Below are positions 31,720 through 38,673 of a DNA stretch of 38,673 bases, piece after piece; positions within the stretch are counted from its first letter, which is position 1; every line of letters starts with the position of its first letter. The notes under the pieces were generated by a model. That model worked only from the letters and a program-made list of their open reading frames with translations, did not search any database and was not told the origin of the DNA. Source of the DNA: an uncultured Clostridia bacterium (GTDB taxonomy: Bacteria > Bacillota > Clostridia > Oscillospirales > Acutalibacteraceae); assembly GCA_937884975.1 (NCBI GenBank), contig CAKZZS010000001.1, positions 1 through 38,673 on the forward strand, written 5' to 3'. Position numbers and translations under genes: made by a program.

Positions 31720-34540
31720 AAAGCACTTTTTTAAGATACTGTCCCGTATATGATTCTTTAATTTTTGCAACCTGTTCGGGCGTTCCCGTTGCGACTACGT
31801 TTCCGCCCTCGTCTCCGCCTTCGGGTCCAAGGTCGATTATATAATCCGCGCACTTTATAACGTCAAGATTATGTTCAATAACAAGAACCGTATTTCCTGA
31901 GTCAACAAGCTTTTGGAGCACCTCAATGAGCTTATGGACGTCGGCAGTATGAAGTCCCGTCGTAGGCTCGTCAAGAATATATATTGTTTTTCCGGTTGAA
32001 CGCTTTGAAAGCTCTGTTGCAAGCTTAACTCTTTGGGCTTCACCGCCTGAAAGACTTGTTGCAGGCTGACCGATTTTAATGTAACCAAGCCCAACGTCAT
32101 AAAGCGTCTGGAGCTTTCTTTTAATTTTCGGTTGGTTTTCAAAGAAATACAATGCCTCTTCAACCGTCATTTCAAGGACCTCATATATATTTTTACCCTT
32201 GTATTTTACCTCGAGCGTTTCACGGTTATATCTCTTTCCCTTACATACCTCGCACGGAACATAAACATCGGAAAGAAAATGCATTTCGATTTTGACAATT
32301 CCGTCACCCTGACAGCTTTCACACCTTCCGCCTTTTACGTTAAAGGAAAATCGGCTTGCATTATAACCACGGATTTTTGAGTCTTGAGTAGACGCAAACA
32401 ATTCTCTTATATCGTTAAAAACGCCTGTATATGTTGCAGGGTTAGACCGCGGAGTTCTTCCTATAGGAGACTGGTCAATATCAATGACCTTATCAAGATT
32501 TTCAATTCCTTTTATATCCTTATGCTTTCCTACAACCTTTTTGGCGAGATTAAGCTCATTTGCAAGTCGCTTATAAACTATTTCGTTAATAAGCGAGGAT
32601 TTACCCGAACCCGAAACGCCTGTAACGCAAACAAATTCACCCAAGGGCAGCTCAACATCTATCTTTTTAAGATTATTTTCCTCGGCTCCGATTATTTTAA
32701 GTGTTTTGCCGTTCCCTTTCCTTCTCTTTTCGGGAATTTCAACCTTCTTTGCACCGCTTAAATACTGACCCGTAATTGAATTTTTGCATTTGATAATATC
32801 TTCAACCGAGCCTGCCGCGACAACCTCGCCGCCGTGAATGCCGGCACCGGGACCGATATCGACAACGAAATCTGCAGAACGAATTGTATCCTCATCGTGT
32901 TCTACGACTATAAGAGTATTTCCGAGGTCACGGAGGTTTTTGAGTGTTTCGAGAAGCTTATCGTTATCTCTCTGGTGAAGACCGATGCTTGGTTCATCAA
33001 GAATATAAAGCACTCCCATAAGCGAAGAGCCGATTTGAGTAGCAAGTCTTATTCTTTGACTTTCTCCTCCCGAAAGCGTGCCTGCCTGACGGGAAAGCGT
33101 AAGGTAGCCAAGGCCTACGCTGTCAAGGAATTTAAGTCTTGATTTAATTTCCTTGATTATTAAATCCGCAATTATACTTTCACGCTTCGTTAGCTTAAGT
33201 TTATTTATAAAGTCAAGCTCTTTAACTACGGACATATTAACAACATCGTCAATATTTTTACCGCCAACGGTTACTGCAAGAGCAATTGGATTAAGCCTTT
33301 TACCGGAGCATTCTTCACATTTCTGCTCGGTCATAACCTGCTCTATTTCATATTTTGACCAGTCGCTTGTGGTTTCACTATATCGGCGTTCAAGATTATT
33401 TATAATACCCTCAAACTCAACGTTATAAGTACCCGTGCCATAGACATTGGTGCGGTGCATTGTGAGCTTTTCACCGTTTGAACCGTAAAGAATTGCTCTT
33501 AATCCCTGCTTTGAAATCTTTTCAATTGGGGTATCAAGAGTAAAGCCGTACTTTTCACCCAAAGCCTCATAGTACATCTGTGCAATTGTTCCGCCCTCTG
33601 CCTTTGACCAGCCGCTTGCTTTAATTGCGCCCTGATTTATTGAAAGCTTTTTATTCGGGATAACAAGGTTTTCGTCAACCCTCATAAATACGCTCAATCC
33701 CGAGCATTTAGGACAGGCGCCGAAGGGATTATTAAACGAAAACAGTCTCGGACTTAATTCATCAATTGAAATATTGTGTTCTGGACACGAGAAATTCTGC
33801 GAGAAAAGCATTTCCTCGACGTTTATGACGTCAACAAGGATTAACCCTCCCGTAAGCTTTGAAGCCGTCTCAATTGAATCTGCAAGGCGTGAGCGTATGT
33901 TTTCGTTTACAACAAGGCGGTCAATAATAATTTCAATATTATGCTTTTTATTTTTCTCAAGCTTTGTAACCTCGGAAAGGTCATAAATAATCCCGTCTAT
34001 TCTTGCTCTTACAAAGCCCGATTTTGAAGCGGAAGAAAGCTCCTTTGCATATTCGCCCTTTTTGCCTCTCGCAATTGGAGCCATAACCTGAATTTTAGTT
34101 CCCTCTTCAAGCTTCATTACGGAATCAACTATCATATCGACAGTTTGTTTTGAAATAACTCTTCCGCAGACGGGACAGTGCGGTATGCCTATACGGGCAA
34201 ATAAAAGTCTGTAATAGTCGTAAATCTCCGTTACAGTTCCGACAGTTGAACGCGGATTTTTTGACGTTGTTTTCTGGTCAATGGAAATCGCAGGAGAAAG
34301 ACCGTCAATTGAGTCGACGTGCGGCTTGTCCATCTGACCGAGAAACATTCTTGCGTATGAGGAAAGAGATTCAACGTACCTCCTCTGCCCTTCTGCGTAA
34401 ATCGTGTCAAATGCAAGAGATGATTTTCCCGAGCCCGAAAGACCCGTAAAGACAACAAGCCTGTCACGGGGTATTGTTAAATCAATATTTTTAAGATTAT
34501 TTTCTCTTGCGCCTTTAATTACAATATCTTTATTTGCCAT
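31718..34540 (-). CDS. uvrA: Excinuclease ABC subunit A
   Basis: A 940-residue dimeric ABC ATPase that finds helix distortions in nucleotide excision repair. It has two ATP-binding halves: GLSGSGKSS (33-41) and GVSGSGKSSLINEI (second half), with signatures SRQAGTLSGGESQRIRLA and GQPATSLSGGEAQRVKLA. Zinc-binding cysteines are visible in CPVCGR, CPKCSG, CEECSGKR and CESCQGDG...CEVCKGKRYN. The length matches the family. Its start shares one base with the uvrB stop, so the subunits are made together. Confidence 0.98.
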   Translation of the reverse strand: MANKDIVIKGARENNLKNIDLTIPRDRLVVFTGLSGSGKSSLAFDTIYAEGQRRYVESLSSYARMFLGQMDKPHVDSIDGLSPAISIDQKTTSKNPRSTVGTVTEIYDYYRLLFARIGIPHCPVCGRVISKQTVDMIVDSVMKLEEGTKIQVMAPIARGKKGEYAKELSSASKSGFVRARIDGIIYDLSEVTKLEKNKKHNIEIIIDRLVVNENIRSRLADSIETASKLTGGLILVDVINVEEMLFSQNFSCPEHNISIDELSPRLFSFNNPFGACPKCSGLSVFMRVDENLVIPNKKLSINQGAIKASGWSKAEGGTIAQMYYEALGEKYGFTLDTPIEKISKQGLRAILYGSNGEKLTMHRTNVYGTGTYNVEFEGIINNLERRYSETTSDWSKYEIEQVMTEQKCEECSGKRLNPIALAVTVGGKNIDDVVNMSVVKELDFINKLKLTKRESIIADLIIKEIKSRLKFLDSVGLGYLTLSRQAGTLSGGESQRIRLATQIGSSLMGVLYILDEPSIGLHQRDNDKLLETLKNLRDLGNTLIVVEHDEDTIRSADFVVDIGPGAGIHGGEVVAAGSVEDIIKCKNSITGQYLSGAKKVEIPEKRRKGNGKTLKIIGAEENNLKKIDVELPLGEFVCVTGVSGSGKSSLINEIVYKRLANELNLAKKVVGKHKDIKGIENLDKVIDIDQSPIGRTPRSNPATYTGVFNDIRELFASTQDSKIRGYNASRFSFNVKGGRCESCQGDGIVKIEMHFLSDVYVPCEVCKGKRYNRETLEVKYKGKNIYEVLEMTVEEALYFFENQPKIKRKLQTLYDVGLGYIKIGQPATSLSGGEAQRVKLATELSKRSTGKTIYILDEPTTGLHTADVHKLIEVLQKLVDSGNTVLVIEHNLDVIKCADYIIDLGPEGGDEGGNVVATGTPEQVAKIKESYTGQYLKKVL

Positions 34541-36492
34541 TATTTGCCCTTTCTCAATTCGTTAATTCTGTCGCGTAAATATGCAGCGTGCTCAAATTCA
34601 AGAAGCTTTGCGGCAGCTTTCATTTCAGCAGTAAGCTCTTTTATAAGCTTTTCCTTTTCCTGCGGTTTAAGATGCTTGAGGTTCTTGTCCTTATGAGTGC
34701 TGATTTCAAGTATCTCCCTTACGCCTTTATTGATAGTGGTGGGAGTTATATTATGCTCTTCATTATATTTCATCTGCTTATCACGTCTGCGATAAGTTTC
34801 TGTAAGCGCTCTTTCCATTGAAGGAGTAACCGAATCCGCGTACATAATTACCTGACCGTTTGCGTTCCTCGCCGCACGTCCGACCGTCTGGATAAGCGAC
34901 TGCTCGCTTCGTAAGAAGCCTTCCTTATCCGCGTCAAGAATTGCAACAAGTGAAACCTCGGGAATGTCAAGTCCTTCACGAAGAAGATTTATGCCGACGA
35001 GTACGTCAAATTCACCCAGACGCAGGTCGCGGATGATTTCCATTCGCTCGATAGTGTCAATATCGTAGTGCATATACCTTACCTTAATTCCCCTGTCGGA
35101 AAGATAATCCGTAAGGTCCTCTGCCATTTTCTTTGTAAGAGTTGTGACAAGTACGCGTTCTTTCTTTTCAACTCTTATGTTGATTTCGGAAAGTAAGTCG
35201 TCAATTTGTCCTTCAGTGCCTTTAACGGTTATTTCGGGGTCAAGCAGTCCCGTCGGTCTGATAACCTGTTCAACAATTTGTTTGCTTTTCTGCTTTTCAA
35301 AATCACCGGGAGTCGCGCTGACAAATACCTTTTGACCTACCTTTTTATAAAACTCGTCAAACATAAGCGGTCGGTTATCAAACGCTGACGGAAGACGAAA
35401 GCCGAACTCAACAAGGTTTTCCTTTCTTGAACGGTCGCCGCCGTACATTCCTCTCACCTGAGGCAGAGTGACATGCGACTCGTCAACAAAAAGCAGAAAA
35501 TCGTCGGGAAAATAATCAAGCAATGTAAACGGAGCAGAGCCTGCAGGTCTTCCCGACATAACTCTTGAATAGTTTTCAATGCCTTTACAGAAGCCGGTTT
35601 CAAGGAGCATTTCAATATCGTATTCAGTTCTTTGCTTAATTCGTTGAGCTTCAAGCAGCTTGCCTTCGCTTTCAAAGAACTTTACCCGTTCTTCCATTTC
35701 TTTTCTCAATTCTTCGCAGCTTTTTTCAAGCTTTTCGTGAGAAACAACATAGTGAGATGCAGGGTAAATCGCAACGTGCTTAACCGTATTTTTGATTTCA
35801 CCTGTCAAAGGATTAAACTCGGAAATACGGTCAATTTCATCACCGAAAAATTCAATTCTTACGGCAGTATCATTTGAATATACGGGGAAAACCTCTACGG
35901 TATCTCCCCTGACCCTGAATTTATTTCTTATAAAGTTTATATCGTTTCTTTCATACTGAATTGAAACAAGCTTTTCAATTAGCTCGTCACGGTTTTTCGT
36001 CATTCCCTCACGAAGGGAAATAACCATATTTCTGTAATCTATCGGGTCGCCGAGAGTGTATATGCAGGAAACGGACGCAACAATAATAACGTCGCGTCTT
36101 TCGGACAATGCGGAGGTTGCGGAATGGCGAAGCTTGTCGATTTCGTCATTTATTGCTGAATCCTTTTCAATATAGGTATCAGTGGACGGAATATACGCCT
36201 CGGGTTGATAATAATCGTAATATGAAACGAAGTATTCAACCGCATTTTCAGGAAAAAATTCCTTAAATTCCGAACACAACTGGGCGGCAAGTGTTTTGTT
36301 ATGAGCGAGGATAAGAGTCGGTCGGTTACACTGTTCAATAACATTTGCCATGGTAAATGTCTTTCCGCTTCCCGTAACGCCGAGCAGAGTCTGTTCCATA
36401 TATCCGTTTTTAATACCGTCAACAAGATGAGATATTGCTTCGGGCTGGTCGCCGGTAGGCTTGAATTCACTGTGTAAAACGAACTTATCCAT
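34540..36492 (-). CDS. uvrB: Excinuclease ABC subunit B
   Basis: A 650-residue helicase-like damage-verifying subunit. Walker A is GVTGSGKT (38-45). The DNA-gripping beta-hairpin SYYDYYQPEAYIP lies at about 90-102. Motifs FVDESHVTLPQVRGMYGGDR and the helicase C-terminal block GINLLREGLDIPEVSLVAIL with QTVGRAARN are present. A C-terminal UVR domain (about 610-646) contacts UvrC. Full length. It leads the uvrB-uvrA operon behind the promoter at 36525-36553, where a LexA-like site suggests SOS control. uvrC is not in the window. Confidence 0.98.
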   Translation of the reverse strand: MDKFVLHSEFKPTGDQPEAISHLVDGIKNGYMEQTLLGVTGSGKTFTMANVIEQCNRPTLILAHNKTLAAQLCSEFKEFFPENAVEYFVSYYDYYQPEAYIPSTDTYIEKDSAINDEIDKLRHSATSALSERRDVIIVASVSCIYTLGDPIDYRNMVISLREGMTKNRDELIEKLVSIQYERNDINFIRNKFRVRGDTVEVFPVYSNDTAVRIEFFGDEIDRISEFNPLTGEIKNTVKHVAIYPASHYVVSHEKLEKSCEELRKEMEERVKFFESEGKLLEAQRIKQRTEYDIEMLLETGFCKGIENYSRVMSGRPAGSAPFTLLDYFPDDFLLFVDESHVTLPQVRGMYGGDRSRKENLVEFGFRLPSAFDNRPLMFDEFYKKVGQKVFVSATPGDFEKQKSKQIVEQVIRPTGLLDPEITVKGTEGQIDDLLSEINIRVEKKERVLVTTLTKKMAEDLTDYLSDRGIKVRYMHYDIDTIERMEIIRDLRLGEFDVLVGINLLREGLDIPEVSLVAILDADKEGFLRSEQSLIQTVGRAARNANGQVIMYADSVTPSMERALTETYRRRDKQMKYNEEHNITPTTINKGVREILEISTHKDKNLKHLKPQEKEKLIKELTAEMKAAAKLLEFEHAAYLRDRINELRKGK

Positions 36493-36524
36493 TTCTTCTC
36501 CGTTTCATTTAATTTATTCGTTTT

Positions 36525-36553
36525 ATTATAACACAAATGTTCGGTTATGTAAA
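36525..36553 (-). promoter_or_regulatory. uvrB promoter with LexA-like site in the spacer
   Basis: On the minus strand TTTACA (36553-36548) and TATAAT (36530-36525) have 17-bp spacing. In the spacer and -10, CGAACATTTGTGTT (36543-36530) resembles the Gram-positive LexA box CGAAC-N4-GTTCG. The first half-site matches exactly and the second is degenerate. Confidence 0.7.
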
Positions 36554-36555
36554 TA

Positions 36556-36589
36556 AAAACAGCGCAGAAAATACTTCCTGCGCTGTTTT
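36556..36589. terminator. Terminator of the dockerin subtilase gene
   Basis: AAAACAGCGCAG (36556-36567) and CTGCGCTGTTTT (36578-36589) form a perfect 12-bp stem with a 10-nt loop. On the minus strand TTTTTATTT spans the end of the stem. The + strand side is also T-rich (36587-36598), so it may work in both directions. Confidence 0.85.
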
Positions 36590-36601
36590 ATTTTTTTTAG
36601 T

Positions 36602-38673
36602 TTACTCTCTCACATACGATACAACATTGTCGGTCGAAGTAATATAATAACCGTTGATACTCATTTTGTTGTCAAATGCGCTTGCGTCGAATGCGTCAAT
36701 AATTGAGTTTCCGTCAACGTCGCATAAATTAAATACAGACGAATACAAGGTAGACGAATCGATTAGTCCGACAGCCACGTTCGTAATATATTTTACATCT
36801 TCCTCATTAACAATACCGTCAAAATTAACATCATATTTACTGTATAAAGTGTAATTAAATCCGGATCCGGCTGAACCTGCCGAAACGGCGCTTGTTTTAA
36901 ATGTCATTCCGTCAATAGTATAAACGCCTTTTACATTTAAGGTACCTGTGCCGGGATAGTTTTCAACAAAAATGCTGAAGCTTCTGTAACCGTTACCGGA
37001 TATATTGCTAATATTTTCCACCTCGAAATAATAATCATCCTCGCCGCAATTATATTCTGCTGCGTGCAGAACACTGTCAGCATACCCGAGCAGTTCAAAG
37101 GTGTTTGAAAGGTTAAAATTAAACCTGACGCCGTTAAAGGCGTATGAAGCGCTTACTGTTCCTATATTAGTCATATTGTTGCTGTCGGTAAAGCTGAAAT
37201 TGTTTGCAGTTGCCCATTCATTTGCATAACAGCCTGACGGTGCAATAATCGAGACTGAATATGAGCTGCCGGAGGTTATATTAGCCAAATATGTAAGTGT
37301 TTCTGTGCAATAAAGCTTTATATTCTTTGAAGGAATTTCATTTATATTTTTCAATTTCGGAGCAAATATAGTAGTAGTTTGAGAATTCGACTCGTTTGCA
37401 TAAAAAGGTGTAGCAATATTTGATACATTGGGAATATAAAGCATATTAAGCGAGCTGAGATTTATTACCGAATTACCAACGATACTGGATATTTTCGGAA
37501 GAATAATTTTACTGATATTACACTCGCCGAAGGTATTACTGCTAATATTTCCGTCGAGATTTACAAGCTTAACCGTTTTAAGAGCGGTACACCTGAAAAA
37601 CTGACCTCCGCCTGAACTAAAGCTTTTTACACTCGGTAATTCAAGGGTTTGTATTGACGTGCAATTACTGAAAGCGTAATTTCCGATAGTCTGTACTTTC
37701 GGTAAATATAGAGTATCAAGCTTTGTATTATAACCGAATGCATAATTATTTATGTATTTTACATTCGGAAGATCTATCGATTTCAAAAGTGAACACTCAT
37801 AAAAGGCGTTAGTCGGTATCGTTATTAAATAATTATTTGAAACCGATGTAATCTTTTTACAAGCTCTGAAGGATTGCTCGGAAATTATTCTTAAGGTGCT
37901 GAAATCAAATTGAGTAAGCTTTGTGCAGCTGTCAAAGCCGTAATTTCCGACAAACATTATATTTCCGCCCGTAACACTTGTTAAGCTTGTGCAACCTGAA
38001 AAGGCTGACTCTCCTATGGAAGTAACTGTAGAAGGCAACTGAATACTTGTAATTGATTTTTGTTTAAAAACATCTTTACCGATAGCTTTTACGGTTATAC
38101 CGCTGACCGTGTCGGGAACAACAATTTGCGTGTCCGAGCCGTTATAAGCAGTTATTTTTCCGGTATTTGTTATCTCAAAATCGCCTTCGGTATATGTGAC
38201 AACCGTATAATTTGAAATATAATAACGGTAAACCATATAACTCGGCAGTTTTCCGTCTGCTACTGCCATAACATAAAGCTCTGTAGTAGCGTCAAATTCC
38301 AACGGCATTATATATACAGTGCCGTTAGTAAGAGTTACTTCATTGCCGTATCTTGTATTGTAATATATTGTCGCATCTTCATCGGGACAGGTAATTTCAA
38401 CCGTAATTAAATCGTTGTATTCGCCCGAAGCAACACTGACAATCGGTTTTGCCGTTCTCTGCTGGCTTAATTCGGACTCATTAGTGCCCAAATGTAAAGC
38501 GAAGGCGTTGCAAAGAGAAGCGTATGTCGCCCAATTTGAACCGTATTTCGGCTTTGTCCAATTCGTCAGCTTATTCGCTTCAAGAATATTTAACATATCC
38601 TCTGTTGTTCTTGTCGTATCCTCTGACAGTAAAAGCGCGCAAGCCGCGGCGACAAAAGGAGCCGCCATAGAGG
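36602..38673 (-). CDS. Subtilase-type secreted protease with BspA LRR and dockerin, 3' part (start outside window)
   Basis: The frame is open to the window end. Its first full codons give S-M-A-A-P-F-V-A: the subtilisin GTSMAAP motif, with catalytic Ser at 38671-38669. Asp and His of the triad lie outside. After about 70 residues comes a chitobiase/hexosaminidase C-terminal-like domain (about residues 75-152, with DATIYYNTRYGNEVT). BspA-type LRR_5 repeats follow (about 180-450; SIGESAFSGCTSLTSV, INNYAFGYNTKLDTLYL). A beta-rich module comes next, then a dockerin-like pair of calcium loops (D613-x-N615-x-D617 to D624; D650-x-D652-x-N654 to D661). Residues are numbered from the ATG after the Ser. 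The product is probably secreted and docked on a cohesin-bearing scaffold; this is inferred from the domains. Confidence 0.85.
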   Translation of the reverse strand, partial: SMAAPFVAAACALLLSEDTTRTTEDMLNILEANKLTNWTKPKYGSNWATYASLCNAFALHLGTNESELSQQRTAKPIVSVASGEYNDLITVEITCPDEDATIYYNTRYGNEVTLTNGTVYIMPLEFDATTELYVMAVADGKLPSYMVYRYYISNYTVVTYTEGDFEITNTGKITAYNGSDTQIVVPDTVSGITVKAIGKDVFKQKSITSIQLPSTVTSIGESAFSGCTSLTSVTGGNIMFVGNYGFDSCTKLTQFDFSTLRIISEQSFRACKKITSVSNNYLITIPTNAFYECSLLKSIDLPNVKYINNYAFGYNTKLDTLYLPKVQTIGNYAFSNCTSIQTLELPSVKSFSSGGGQFFRCTALKTVKLVNLDGNISSNTFGECNISKIILPKISSIVGNSVINLSSLNMLYIPNVSNIATPFYANESNSQTTTIFAPKLKNINEIPSKNIKLYCTETLTYLANITSGSSYSVSIIAPSGCYANEWATANNFSFTDSNNMTNIGTVSASYAFNGVRFNFNLSNTFELLGYADSVLHAAEYNCGEDDYYFEVENISNISGNGYRSFSIFVENYPGTGTLNVKGVYTIDGMTFKTSAVSAGSAGSGFNYTLYSKYDVNFDGIVNEEDVKYITNVAVGLIDSSTLYSSVFNLCDVDGNSIIDAFDASAFDNKMSINGYYITSTDNVVSYVRE

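Noticed and set aside
32132..33428. Several plus-strand ORFs opposite uvrA.
   Set aside because: Antisense shadows of a full-length, highly conserved gene, with no RBS or family signal.

Overview
The window is one contig of low-G+C, spore-forming Firmicutes (Clostridia) DNA. It has a complete spoIIIA operon (spoIIIAA-AH), a SpoIIM-like protein, a T-box leader, the MEP isoprenoid pathway, and a secreted subtilase with BspA-type leucine-rich repeats and a C-terminal dockerin. Together these point to a gut or rumen Oscillospirales (Ruminococcus-like) organism. That placement is inferred from gene content; no rRNA or tRNA gene was seen to fix it.

Layout. 1-2.2 kb: the coaD 3' end, a coiled-coil 'ATPase' protein, ctsR and the first half of radA. 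This stretch is more G+C-rich, favours CGN arginine codons, and looks foreign to the rest. The change falls inside radA near 2.1-2.2 kb, so radA is mosaic, from either assembly chimerism or recombination. 2.8-3.8 kb: two uncharacterised genes. 3.83-4.48 kb: a T-skewed stretch with a consensus promoter, hairpins and a doubtful hydrophobic ORF. 4.5-5.5 kb: a Xer-type tyrosine recombinase whose apparent terminator lies inside the convergent spoIIM gene. 9.2-5.5 kb (minus strand): queA-tgt-yajC-TIGR04086-spoIIM. 9.3-12.1 kb (plus): the lysine/diaminopimelate genes asd-dapA-dapB. 13.1-12.15 kb (minus): an ECF sigma factor with a probable anti-sigma factor. 14.7-13.2 kb (minus): a T-box(Tyr) leader and tyrS. 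24.06-14.7 kb (minus): a tightly packed run nusB, tsaD-like, xseA, xseB, ispA, dxs, tlyA, nadK, argR, recN. 28.8-24.07 kb (minus): spoIIIAA-AH. 28.9-31.7 kb (plus): a YfhO-family membrane protein. 36.5-31.7 kb (minus): uvrB-uvrA behind a strong promoter with a LexA-like site. 38.67-36.6 kb (minus): the 3' part of the dockerin-bearing subtilase, cut by the window edge at its catalytic serine.

How the genes work together. Most of the window is conserved chromosomal housekeeping: queuosine tRNA modification with Sec accessory YajC; DAP for cell wall and lysine; prenyl precursors (dxs, ispA); DNA repair (recN, xseAB, uvrBA, radA); and the SpoIIIA channel that links mother cell and forespore. I found no CRISPR array, insertion sequence, prophage or clear defence island. 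The most notable signals are the radA junction, the terminator embedded in spoIIM, the structured nusB leader with a boxA-like element, the 77-nt spoIIIAA/spoIIIAB overlap, the SD-sequestering hairpin before the TIGR04086 gene, the strongly promoted 3.9-4.4 kb region, and the LRR-dockerin subtilase.
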